The notes under the pieces are model-generated. The model was not told the DNA's origin, did not search any database, and saw only the letters and a list, made by a program, of their open reading frames with translations. DNA of 64,000 nucleotides from Lenzites betulinus (taxonomy: Eukaryota > Basidiomycota > Agaricomycetes > Polyporales > Polyporaceae): positions 41,039 through 105,038 of the forward strand of contig JABYQU010000078.1 in NCBI GenBank assembly GCA_022264855.1, written 5' to 3'. The translations under genes and the position numbers were made by a program. Of the stretch, positions 9,694-21,400 are shown in pieces; the first letter of the stretch is position 1; each line of letters begins with the position of its first letter.

Positions 9694-10698
9694 GTGAGTA
9701 TCCCGTCGCTTTGGGAGCGATTCGAAGGCACTTACATTCTATCTACAGCACGGCGCAGTATCCTGGAGCTCCGGGACGATGCCCGGGCTCTTACCATGGG
9801 CCCCAGGCAGGCCGACGTCGCGCGGCGCGTGCAAGAGCGGCCGGCGCCGCCTCCTGCGACGTGCCCGCGGCAGACGTCCGCCCGGGGACGTCTGCACTGT
9901 CCGGGAGGTCCCTGGCGAACGGGCGGGAGTGTGGCCGATCCGGGAGGCCCGTAGCGAACGAGTGGGACGGTTTTTCGCCTGCGAGGGAGCATGGTGAGTG
10001 CCCTGTCGCTTCGGGAGTGATTCGAAGACGCTTACGTTCTGCTCACAGCGCCGCGCGTGGCGTGCGCTGTATTCTTCGGCGCCGGCACGTTCCCGAAGCT
10101 TATATCATACCCCGGTGCGAGCCCACTTCGCGCGCGGCGCACTGTGCTTCGCGCGGGCCGGCGCCGAGGTCTTGTGAGTATCCCGCCACTTGAGAAGTCT
10201 TTCCAAAGGACTTACCATTTGTGAGCAGCATTTCGACGCTCGCGCGGGCAGCGCGCGGCGCTGCTGAGCTCGCGAAGAGTTCCGGGGGCTCTCCTCGCAT
10301 CAGCCGGGCCCATGCGATGTGCCCGCCGCAGACGTCCGCCCTGGGGACGTCTGCGCTGTCCGGGAGGTCCCTGGCAAGCGGGCAGGAGTCTGCCTTGTCC
10401 GGGAGGCCCTTAGCGAACGAGCTGGATGAGATTTCGCCGGCAAAGGAGCATGGTGAGTACTTGTGTTGCTCTGGGAGCGATTGGAAGACGCTTACGTTGT
10501 CCCCTCAGTACCGCGCCGCGCCGCGCGCGGCGTGCGTTGTATTCTTCGGCGCCGGGACGATTCCGAGGCCCACAGCATGCCCCGGGGCTCGTCCACTTCG
10601 TGTGCGGCGCGCTGTGCTTCGCGCAGGCCGGTGCTGAGGTCTTGTGAGTACTCTGCCACTTGAAAAGTGTTTCGAAGGTGCTTACCACCTATTAGTAG
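9694..10698 (+). repeat. Array of repeated exon-intron-like units (E copy 1)
   Basis: Five 55-56-nt GTGAGT...AG segments recur at 9694-9748, 9994-10048, 10174-10228, 10453-10508 and 10644-10698. Each holds CTTAC about 10-15 nt before the AG, and they resemble each other. The second and fourth, and third and fifth, are spaced 459 and 470 bp apart. The 'exons' between them repeat too and carry inverted repeats CAGACGTCC/GGACGTCTG (9871-9894, 10329-10353). On the reverse strand some segments also read as GTAAG...CTCAC...AG, so direction is unsure. No protein domain is recognisable. Confidence 0.55.
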
Positions 10699-12593
10699 CA
10701 TCGCGACGCTCGCGCGCTGCGTTGCTGAGCTCGTGGAGAGCATCGTTGGCTCTTGTTGCGTCGGCGAGGACCAAGCCCAGCTCCCAGATGCCGCCGCGGA
10801 GCTGGCGTCGCGCTGTGAAGTCGTCCTGGTACGTTTATCAGCCTTCGCTCGCTTCGGATCGTACTCATACAGTGCAAGGAAGCCCTGCGAGTTCCAGGCG
10901 GCGACCAGGCAAGCGTTCTCACATCGCTCGCCGCCGGCGCGCGCCACGGCACGCCTCCCACCGTTCTGCGCCTCCCACCGACGTCGTTTGCCGTCTGCGT
11001 GCGAGCGACTCCTTGTCGCATACATCGTACAACGCCGCGGCGGCCTCCCGGCCTGCGTTCGTGCTCACGGCGTGCTCGCGGGGCGAGTATTCACCCCGGG
11101 CCTCGCTCTTGCCGTCGACGACTACGTCTCGTCGTTGCGCGGCCACCGGGGCTCTTGTACACTCCGCACATCCCGCGCCGCCTCACGCACATACCCTCGG
11201 CGCCGCTCATCATGCGCCTCCCACCCACGTCGTTCTCCGGCCGCGCGCGAGCGACGTCTCGTCGCGTCGAGCCATGTCGCGGCGGCCTCCCACCTGCGCT
11301 CGCGGGGCGGGTCTTCCCCCGGGCCTTGCTCTCGCCGTCGTCGCGCCCACTCGGATCGCACGCCGAGTCGCGCCTCCCTTTTCCGCCGCTCTCCCACCAA
11401 CGCCTCTCCATTGCACGACGCCGGCCACGTCCCACCTACGTTGATGCGCGAGGCGCGCGCGGCCAGCCGGCTCTGTTCAAGGTCCGGCTGCCTCCTCGCA
11501 GCAAGATGCACACTACCGGCCTTGGCGGCACCTCGCGCGCGAAGCACGACGCTCGGGGCCTCCCTTCTCGTCGTGCGGGGGCCTGCAGCGCAACGCGCTC
11601 AAGTCCGCGACAAAAACTCTGCTCGCGCGGACGCCTTCGCGCGTGCCGGCGTCGACGTGAACACGCCGGCGAGGCTCCGGCGGGCGCACCGACGAGAGGA
11701 ACGGCGACATAAAGGTAAGTACTTGCATGGTATCGGAGACTCGCCGTTCCAGCTGACTCGGCACAGTGCGCGGCGACGCAAAATTGAGGGCGGACGGCGC
11801 GGGCGGGACACCAGATGGAGAGAGGCAGATGGGAGCGCAAGCAAGAGAGGCGGCGGAGACAAGAAGTCGCGGAATGGCGTTTTAGGCGCCCGTGAGATGG
11901 GAGGTGCGCAAAGGCTCCGTTTTTGCTCGCTCCCGGGTGTGTGCGCGTGGCTGACTTCAACGGCGCTGGCGTGGCCGATGCGCCTCGATGCAGGTGCTCC
12001 CATGCGCGTTTTCTGTGCGCGCGCGCTAACGGACTTGTTTCAGCGGGAGGAGGCAAAGGTGTTTGCAAAGTGCTTACCTCGCGGCCAACGGACGTGTGCC
12101 GATGCGAGTGCGGCGTGGCGCGTCGTAGCGGGGTGTGCAAGATCGTCAGAGGGCGAGCGGGGCGAGCGCAGGAAGTACGGGCAGAGGGTCATCGCGGTAC
12201 GGAAGAGAGAGGCGGGCGGACTTGTGCGTGCGAGATGGGTCGTATTAAGCGCCCGTGTCTGTCTGTGTGCGCAGAGTCTGCGCGGCGTGTATTTGCGCGG
12301 TCTGCGAGTGCGCCGATTGCGCTGGCTTGTAGCACGACGAGTGCGCTGTTGTAGTACACCAATACACGAGTCTTTCACCGAGTTTCGTGTGCCCCACCGC
12401 GTGCAAATTAGCCCACCCCTCCCCACCCCTCGCACGCCAACAATCCCCCTCGACGCCAACAAGCCCCCCCTCGACGCAGAGTCCACGAATGCATCAGGGA
12501 GATCCAACGCCTCCCCGCACGATGCCCCGCGAATCGAGATCGCATTCCTCCGCCCGCCGCACCGCCACCTCCGCGCGCGGCATTGCCTTCATC
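10699..12593. other. Right part of E copy 1: two-unit repeat and one plus-strand intron
   Basis: A roughly 247-bp unit beginning gcgcctcccaccgacgtcgt near 10970 is repeated, diverged, from about 11217. A plus-strand intron at 11715-11766 has GTAAGT, branch CTGAC and GCACAG. A second acceptor-like site (GCTAAC ... TTTCAG) ends near 12043. The 652-codon ORF over this zone is matched by long ORFs on the opposite strand and is not accepted. The last 250 bp form the upstream region of methyltransferase copy 2. Confidence 0.4.
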
Positions 12594-12648
12594 CAGTACA
12601 CAACCCATATTCCGAACACTTGTAATCCCGCTTAGATTCAACTTCAAG

Positions 12649-14138
12649 ATGGCAACGTTCGGCAAGGCGACGTTCAACGCGGCGAAGTACGCGTCCAGTG
12701 AGTGCCGCTTCGCTCGGAATACACACGCAATGGACGGAGCTAACGGCATGCGAACCCGCGATCCGTGTCTGGATAGGCCGTCCGACATACCCAAAGCAGC
12801 TGTTCGACTTCGTCTTCAAGTTCCACGAGCGCACGCAGGGCGCGCGGTGGGACACGGCCGTGGACGTGGGCTGCGGCACAGGTGCGTCTTCATCTTCTTT
12901 TGTGGCGCAGAGGAGACAAAGATGAGGGGTTTATGTATGAGAAGTCATGCACTGCGAGTCCTCTCTGCCATCTGCGGAGTCTATCTGCAGTCTGCAGCCT
13001 GTACATGGACAAGTGCCATGATGTAACATGCACCCGTGTCTCCCCAGCGCTGCCAAACGGATCTTGCCACAGTGGCCAATTCGCTAACGCTAACGTCGCT
13101 GCGCAGGCCAAGCCACCGTCGAGCTCACGCCCTTCCGCCACATCGTCGGCGTCGACCCGAGCGCGCGCATGATCGAGCAGGCGCGCGAGAGCGTCAAGAC
13201 GCGCCTCGCGGGGCTCGACCTGTTCAAACAGATCGAGTTCGTGCAGTCGCCCGCGGAGGACCTCGCGTCCTTGCAGGACGGGAGCGTCGACCTCATCATC
13301 GCCGGTATGTTCTCACTCAACTAGCCCGTGCCGTGCAAGGGGATTTTGTGCTTACGAACGTCACGCGTACCCAGCACAGGCGTGCCATTGGTTCAAGTGG
13401 GACAAGTTCTGGCCGGAGGTAGCGCGCGTGCTCCGCAAGAACGGCACATTCGCCGCGTGGGTGCGTAGTACCTCCTACGCGTGCATGCGGCGCAACCCCG
13501 CGTTGCCCCCGCGCGGGGTTGCGCCGCACACGCCGAGGACACCGGAGCAGCAGCAGCAGCAGCAGCGAGACTGACTAGACCTGCGCAGGGATACTCGGAA
13601 TTCCGCCTCTCGCGCTTCCCGTCTGCCACCCGGATCATCAACGACTACGCGCAGGGGGCGGACGCTGCTAACTCGCTTGGGACGTACTGGGAGCGCCCGG
13701 GGCGGACCATCCTCGACGAGCACCTGGTCGCGGTCCCGGACCCGCGCGAGGGCGTCCCGGGGAAGTTCAGCGAGTTTGAGCGTGTCTACTTCACAGGTGC
13801 GCATCTCGCTATACAACGCACCGCGGAACATATGGTGACCGATCGCTGCATCAGCGCCGCACTACCCCGACCTGCCAGACGCGCGCCCGGTGATCCTGCG
13901 CAAGCGGATGACCTGGGAGGAGCTCCTGGGCTACTTCCGCACCTGGAGCCCGCTGCACACGTTCCACGAGAAGTTCCCCGAGGACCTGCAGCGGCCGGAC
14001 GGCGACATCGCGGTGCGCTTCTGGCGCAGCCTCAAGGCGGAGGTCGCGCGCGCGGAGGGCCGCGCGGAGGTGCCGCAGGACGCGGACCCTATCGACATCG
14101 AGTGGCCGCTCGCGATGATTCTCGCAAAGAAGGCGTAG
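12649..14138 (+). CDS. SAM-dependent methyltransferase, Tmt1/Crg1-like, copy 2
   Basis: Exons 12649-12697, 12777-12881, 13107-13304, 13375-13460, 13589-13796 and 13855-14138 reproduce the 309-residue model of copy 1. One visible protein change is Ser to Phe in the stretch LAGLDLSKQ (LAGLDLFKQ here). The stop codon is TAG. The upstream 250 bp is the end of element E, a C-rich run without the TATA/CCAAT arrangement of copy 1, so expression may differ. All splice sites and the SAM-binding motif are intact, so the gene looks functional at the protein level. Confidence 0.85.
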
Positions 14139-15296
14139 GGGCTGGGTGGGCCTGCGTGTATTGCTTCTGTGGCATGTGGGTACTTGTGCGCACGTCCTGC
14201 GCTTGTTCTACAAAACTGCTTGGACTATCATATATCATCAATATTCAGTCATGTGGCCTAGCTACGTACCCATCGCAGAGAGCCTCGTACGATTCGTCGT
14301 ACTTTACGCGGCTCGATGATGTTACGGTTCACTGCGTTGATCGTGCACACACAGGGCCCGGACCGTGCGGTCACGGCGGATGTGAAGAGGAAGCCTGAGG
14401 AAGCCTTCCTGAGCACAAACTCTTCCCAGCGTCCCTTGATCGCCGAACACACGGAGAGTTTCTTCGCCGGCAACACAATTCAACACCTCTTTACCGGAAT
14501 ATCATGGCCCCGCACTTATAAAATGACATCGTCCGCCGCGCCCAGACAATCGATGAGCGCGGGACGATGTTTCTGCAACCCGTTGGGGGATTGTGGCGGT
14601 GCTGCCCACTAACTAGCACTGGAGACGGCTGTCAGCGTCGAGTTGTCGTAGACGCGACATGGTGGATTGGGTTCAGGTGGCTGTTATGTCAGGCTCACAG
14701 CTGCTGACTGCACGCGAGAATCACAGGCCGCGCGCGACTGCGAGATGGCGCAAGAATGTTTAGCGTGGGTGTGGGCGCACAGCTGACTTGCGCAGGATCG
14801 CCGTGCCTCAAAGCGGGACTGAGCCTTCCCCCAACGGGTTGTGGCGTCGCATGCGGTCGTGCGACGGCTCTACGACTTTTTCCAGGCGCCTGGGGGTGCG
14901 AGGGCTGGTCGCACGGAGGGGGGACGTCGAGGGCGACGACGCCGACGGTCGAGGGCGACGGCGGGCGCAGACAAGGACGGGGAGACAGGGGTGTGTCGTG
15001 CGCTCTGACGCGGTGCGGTCACGGGAGGGAGATGGAGAGGACGAGTGACGCAGGAGCGCGATCGACGCGCGTGCCGCGGGGAGAGAGGACGTCCGGAAGC
15101 GGGCAAGAGCATGCCCAGAGAGGGAGGATTGCGGGGTCCGTCATGTGTCCTTGCGCTTTCTCGAATCCAATTTCTGCCATGCCCGCCGATCCGCCTTATA
15201 ATCCGCGCGACGCCCTCTCGACGCCCCGCACGCGTCCTTTGCTCCGTCCGTCTCCCCTCCCGCCGCCCGCGCTATCCCCCTGACGAACGCGCTGCA
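14139..15296. other. Intergenic region, H copy 2
   Basis: Equivalent of 2693-3854, with the 62-bp motif at 14631-14692 and the TATA-like box of the membrane gene. The G-rich stretch near 14930-14990 differs by indels from copy 1, which breaks the ORFs seen there. No gene. Confidence 0.6.
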
Positions 15297-15464
15297 ATGT
15301 TCGCCGCTACCGCCCCCTACAAGTCCGCGCGTCTCGCATCCCTCTTCCTCACCTTCGCCTTTGGCGTCGTCGGCTTCGCCATGGGCATCAACGCCCTCGT
15401 CAGCGTCGAGTTGTCGCAGACGCGACATGGTGGATTGAGTTCAGGTGGCTGTTTTGTCAGCTGA
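15297..15464 (+). pseudogene. Truncated four-helix membrane gene, copy 2
   Basis: Same 55-codon chimera as at 3855: 35 native codons, then E sequence to the same stop. One native residue differs (GINALV for GISALV). The breakpoint is at the identical base, so both truncations come from one founding event followed by duplication. Confidence 0.85.
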
Positions 15465-18400
15465 TTGGATAGGCGCTGACCCCTGCCAATCAGGGCGCGA
15501 TAACTGGAGGGCGCGTGCGGGGTGGGTGATCGCGACGTTCTCGGACGACGGCTCTCGCGGACTCGCTTCGCCCTCTGCCCGCCAGCCCATTCTCGGTTCC
15601 TTTCTGCGCGCAAGGCCCAGTCTCACCGCTCTCCACCGCACGCTGACAGAGACTCTCCTCCGCCCGCCATCGCCCCCGCCGACCACTCCTCAGGACACCG
15701 TCGTCGCCCAGCAGCCCAGCCAGCGACCGCCAACCTCCAGCAGTCCGTCTCCCAGTCCAACTCGACCCCAGGTTTTTCCCAGATGCTCCGCAGACGCCGC
15801 TCCGCCGGCACTGTCGCAGCTGCATCTTCCTATGCCCCCGCCGTCGCTGTCGCCCGCACCGCAACCGGTCCTGCTGCATCCAGCCGCCTAGCCTCTCGTG
15901 CGCGTCGTGCCCCACCGGCCCCAGCCGTATCGCGTGCCGCGTCCGCAGCCGTCGTAGAGGACCTCGACGCCGAGATGGAGGATATGGTCATCCTGCCCCC
16001 GCTGCCGGAGAACCACGGCGCGTTTGCGATCCAGGAATACCAAGACGGCGATCGGATGGATGTGAGGGACACCTCGGACTCTCCTGTGCCTATCCCCGGC
16101 CCCGCGCGGTCGAATGGAAGAGGGACCCCTGGTGGGTATTCGGATGGCGAGTACTAGATTGAGGGGGTCGGAAGTGACGGCAGCGGGCATGCGGCAAGCG
16201 CAGGCGGTGACAAGCCTGCGTGCACACCCTCCCCCGAGCGCGACGTCGGTGCGGACATGGAGGATCGTGCCATGGCGCGCCGCCGCGCCGCCGCGTGCGT
16301 CTCCCATTGACCACGCCGCGCGGATGAGGACGGCCGGCGACGCGACCGCGCGCGCCCCGCGCCGTCGATCGCGCACCTCGGACGCCCTCTAGACATGTGC
16401 ACATGGCCTCGACGTCGTACCTGGTGAGTTTCCAGACCGCGCGCGTGTAAATTACGCTCACAATGCTCTGATTTTAGGGCATTATTTGTGAAATATTCGA
16501 TTTCCGCGCGTAATACCGGCCGTGCGCCCTCCCAACTTCAACGGCAGCCCTACACGACCTCGGCGAGCCACCCCACACGTAGCGCGCCATGTGTGCCGCC
16601 GCGGAACCCTGCGCCCGCGCCCTGGCCGTGACTGGACAAGACCCCGTCCCCCGCGCTCGGCATCCCCTCCGACCGCGCTGCCGCTTTGACGACAGCTCCC
16701 ATGCACTCCGCCGCACGCACTCACCAAGTTTAGCGGTGATCCGCGAAGATTCGATTTGCACCATTTTCGGCCGATTTCATTGGTAAAAACAGGGAAGCGC
16801 GCACCGCCGGCCGCCTTCTTCCCCCCTCGCGCTAAGACTTCATACACACTCTCGCCTGAACGGACGCTGACTGCTCTGTGATTTTCAGCCGATTCGGAGG
16901 ACCTCGCAAAATCGGTCATTTCATGCATTTTCGAAGACTTGCGCAGAAATTCGCGCATCCTTCCCGGTGCACCCATCCCCGCGCAACGCCACTTGGTGAG
17001 CGTTCTCGCCCACACACCCCGCACCTGTGTACTCACGCCCGACGCGATCCGGGCAGAAATAGTTTGCACCCCCCTCGGCGCCGCCACCTGCGCCCGCGCA
17101 AAGACACGGCCGCCGCGGCTCGGCCCCGCCTTCCGCACACTCAAAACTTCGAACATACACTCCTGTGTGAGGGCGCTCGCGGCGCTGAGACGCGCGACGC
17201 GCTCCGGGCAAATCCTGCCCTCGACAAAATGGCCGTCGGCGCCCACAAGATCGCGCGTGGAGCAACGACGGCGCGGCCGTCCGCGCTGCCATTCGACACA
17301 CGCCCCGCCCTGCACGATGTGCGCCGGCCCAGCAAGTTTCGCGGCAATCCGCGAGGGTCGAAATCGGGGCGTCGAGACCGCCGGGCATGGGCGCACCCAC
17401 AGAAACATCCAGAATCTCAACTCGTCCGACGGCCTCGGGACGGTGCCCGCGCCTTCCGGTAGACGCACGGCACTGTTCCCCGTCGGTCGCAGTGCGCGCC
17501 GACGGCGGACGCGTGCGCGGGAGGGCAATTGGTCGTCAAGGGCACCCCGACCCCGCACAGCAAAGAGGCCAGCGCAACAGCCGCGGCACGAGTGGAACTC
17601 GTCCCGGACGCCGCCCCGATGCCCCCGCAAGTCCTCAGGCTTCGAAACAAAGCCTCCCCGCTCGCTGACGTCGCTCGCAGCACGATGCCCCGCCATGCAG
17701 CCTCGCCCCCGGTATGTACTGTAAGTATTACATCGCCGCCCTTCCCCGACCAACGACACTCCCACGTCAGTCCGCCGCCTGTTTGTATCCCACCCGCCCG
17801 CAATGGCGGCCCGCGCCTGCGAAGATGGACGGGAACACGAGGACGTTAGCAAGCTCGTCGTCGCGCAGAATGTGGCACTCACTGCTGGGCGCACAACGAA
17901 CTCGAGCGCGGACAAGGCGGCCTCGATCCCATCCGCTTCGCGCGACACCCTGCATGCTGCCGTCGCGCCGTCGACTCGCAGCTGCCCTGCGACGTAGGAG
18001 TCAGCATAGTCCGCACGAGCACAAGAACACTCACCGGGGGCGTGCCCGACGCGCGACGGGGCGGACGCGGGGCGGGCAGCGTGCATCAGGTGAGCACGAA
18101 AGCGAAGCACTCACTTTGCTTGCTTCAACAGGACACGCCCGACGCCGCCACAGCCCGCGCACGACGTCCGTCGTCTGGAAGGAGGTAAGCACAAGTTAGC
18201 AAGCAGACGGAGAGACTCACCCGCGAGCCTGCGTCGTCGACGGCAGAGGGAGCGAGCAGAATACCGGGAGGACGAGGGCATTCCGCGGCGCGGCGCTCCC
18301 GCTCGTGCCCTACTTATGTCGCTTGCGATTTAGGGCCGTCTCGCACAAGCGCGATCCGACAGCGCGCCCACACCCTGTCCCGCACACACGCACGGACCCC

Positions 18401-21400
18401 CGCCCGCTCGTCCCCGTCTGGAACCTGTCCCCGCCCGTTCCTGGGCCCCACCCCGCATCCGACTTCGCCACCCGGGACGCCCGCGCTCCCCCAACGGGGA
18501 CGCGCCACGGGGCTTGGCGCAGGCGTGCAAATACCGCCCCACAACCATACGCGACGCGAAGGCGTTTCAGCGGGCGGGCTAGCAGGCGGGCGCCCCGTCG
18601 CTCGTAAGGACGGTGTGTTCTGCGTCGGCGGCCGTCGGTGCAGCATCGCCAGGCCGTGCCTGCGCCGTCGATAACTCGCAGCTGCATTCGATATTGGCGG
18701 ACAAGCACCCACATGTAGAATAGACAGCGAAAATATATTTCTTGGCCTTGCATTGCTCGAAGTACGATGACCGCGGGTGTGCAGAAGTTTAACAAAGTGA
18801 TATTGAGCGAGGCTTGCGTGTATCTAGCTGTGTGCATCCACATATCTCGTGAGCATAGTTGGTTTAAGGTGAGGATGCTACGCCATACGAGTATCCGGAA
18901 TCTATCGACCACTTGCCATAAACCCATTCCGACGTTAGCCATCCTCGGACAGCCTCGCGAATATACATATCACCTCCCACATCTGCGCTGAAACATATTC
19001 TGCGGCTTCTTCAGCGTGCGCCGCGGGCGCGCGGTTTAACCAGGTAACTTTGAGCAAGGTTTGCGCCTACCGAGCTGCGTGCGCCCATATATCTCGCGTG
19101 CATAGACGATTTAAGGTGAGAATGCACGCAGCCGGGCACTTATCGACCAGTTGCCATTCCAATGCTGGCCATCCTCGGAATGCCCTGCCGAAATACATAC
19201 CACTTCCTGTACTTGCGCGCGGATGCAAGTAATAATTCTAGCAGCTCTGCATATCGACTCCGAAGCTTGCTCCGCGCCGCCCCAAGTTGGCTCTGGGATC
19301 GCGCACGCATGCGTTCTTGCACTCACAATATTTCTGCAGGCCGCGCGATTATATTCTAAGCTAACGCGATACCTTCCCCTCTCGCTCGCCATGCTCGTTC
19401 ACTCGCGCGCGAGCTTCCGCTGCATGCAGTCGCTGTAGCACGCCGACCAGTCGCGATAACCAAGTTCCGACGCTGGGTGCACTCGGACTGCCCCGCGAAT
19501 AAACGTAGTCGGTGCGCGCGTACAAGTAGCAATTATAGCAGCTCTGCGTATACTCCGCGCCGCCTGACATTTCGTTCCGGGATCGCACAGACACGCTTTA
19601 TTCCACCCACAATATTTCGACATGCCGCGCGAGTATGTTCTGGGCTAACGCGGCACCTTCCCCTCTCGCTTGCCATGCTCGTTCAGCTGCACGCGAGGTT
19701 CCGTTGTGTGCACTCGGTGTAGCACGTCAACCAGTCGCGATAAACACGTTCCGATGCTGGGCGTACTTGGACTGGCTGCCGCGCGAGTAAACGTACAACC
19801 TCCCATACCTGCGCGCGAGTGCAAGCAGTAATTCTAGCATCTTTGCGTATGCTCCGCGCCGCCCGATATTCCGTTCCGGGATCAGCCATGTGTGCTTCTC
19901 ACGTTCGCATTATTTCGACGAGCTACAAGATTATTTTATGTTATCCACGATATCCACACAGAGCGAGTTATTCGAAGCGCGGTACCCATGCCAAGTGGGA
20001 AGGGTGGACGCCTTTGGGACAGTACTGCGTCCGATATCGATGGGCTGCCCCGGTACTAGTACCTTTCCCGCTCGCTCACCGTGTTCGTTCACTCGCGCGC
20101 GAGCCTCCGCGGCGCAGGGGGGTGCCGTCGTTGTAGCACGCCGATGTACCCTACATACTCACCTGTACCTACTAGGATACACGCTCTATTTTGCGTGTTC
20201 CGAGGAGAAACGCGAATATCATATCGGCGGGCAGCGGCGAGGTTCGCCCGCCGCATATTGCGAAGGTTGCTTCTAAGTTTCAAGTACTCCGAGATCGCTC
20301 AATTTTAGATGAACCATGCTAGCTGCACCTTATTCACACTTGCACTCAGTAGACTACTAGTACTCACTCTGTGGTCTTGAAGCACACTCAAACAATATTA
20401 TTTAAGAGCCTTTGCGCATGGACACAATGGGATGAGTGGGGGACGCTATGGGGGATTGCCCATGGGCCCGGTGGATCTCCAGTGCCGACAGGACGTCGGT
20501 ACTGAATGTCCACAGTACCCGAGGGTGATCCCCGTCGAGGGGCGCACCAGGCGGGGGCGCGTCGCTGTGGGAAACGGGGACTTACCGGGCGGGCGGGGGT
20601 GCACCCCGTCATGCGGCGGAGGCGTCGAGAAGGGCGCGGCCTGCCGGGGCTGTGGCCAATGGCGGAGGGAGGGTTGGCATGGATGTGCTCCCGGACGCAG
20701 GATCGCGTTCGGCAGCACACCCGACGCCGTCGTGCTGACCCTGGAATGGAGTGGCGATGGCCACTCACATTAGTCTCCGCAGGCAAACACCCTGAAACAA
20801 TATTCTGTCAGCTAGCGGGGTGCACCGCGGCCGCGGCCGGATATTGAAACGATCAACTTACTGTCTTCCGCTTGTGCGGCCGCGCGCAGCTCTATTGTCA
20901 CTTACCTGCACGTCCCGCCTATCAGGATGTCGGACGTCGGACGTCCGAACGGCGCGGTGCCAGCGGAGACACACCCGCCCACACGCCGCAGATGGACCCC
21001 TGCTCCTTCACTCACCTCCACTCGCCTCCCGGGAGCCACTCCCCCCTCCGGCGTGCAAGAGCAGCCGCCCCCGACTGCTGCGATGGGCCCGCGGGAGGCG
21101 CATAGCAAACGGGCTGGAGGGTGGCGAAGGAACATGGTGAGTATCCCGTCGCTTTGGGAGCGATTCGAAGGCACTTACATTCTATCTACAGCACCGCGCG
21201 GTATCCTGGAGCTCCGGGACGATGCCCGGGCTCTTACCATGGTCCCCAGGCAGGCCGACGTCGCGCGGCGCGTGCAAGAGCGACCGGCGCCGCCTCCTGC
21301 GACGAGCCCGCGGCAGACGTCCGCCCGGGGGACGTCTGCACTGTCCGGGAGGGCCCTGGCGAACGGGCGGGAGTCTGGCCGATCCGGGAGGCCCGTAGCG

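Larger units (their letters stand above)
3961..12593 (+). repeat. Element E, copy 1
   Basis: An 8.6-kb block inserted between two H copies, near-identical to 15403-24049. Its left end begins with the 62-bp motif, with only GTCA shared with the broken gene. Its right end (cattgccttcatc) abuts CAG-tacacaaccc of the next H. I found no terminal inverted repeats, LTRs, transposase, integrase, helicase or reverse transcriptase, so the class is unknown. It holds one disordered-protein ORF near the left end, intron-like sequence on both strands, and three nested tandem repeat zones. Confidence 0.85.
12594..15402 (+). repeat. Repeat segment H, copy 2
   Basis: Offset from copy 1 by 11,446 bp at the methyltransferase and 11,442 bp at the membrane gene, so only a few bases of indel separate them. 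It starts directly after E copy 1 and ends at the H/E2 junction in the membrane gene. Confidence 0.9.

Noticed and set aside
3961..12593. E as an LTR retrotransposon, cut-and-paste DNA transposon or Helitron
   Set aside because: I found no long terminal repeats, terminal inverted repeats, reverse transcriptase, transposase or helicase motifs, and the ends do not fit the Helitron TC...CTRR pattern. E is left as a repeat of unknown class.
10667..12625. 652-codon plus-strand ORF at the right of E (562 codons in copy 2)
   Set aside because: Long ORFs on the opposite strand mirror it, it crosses a good intron at 11715-11766, and the text is Arg/Ala/Ser-rich low complexity.
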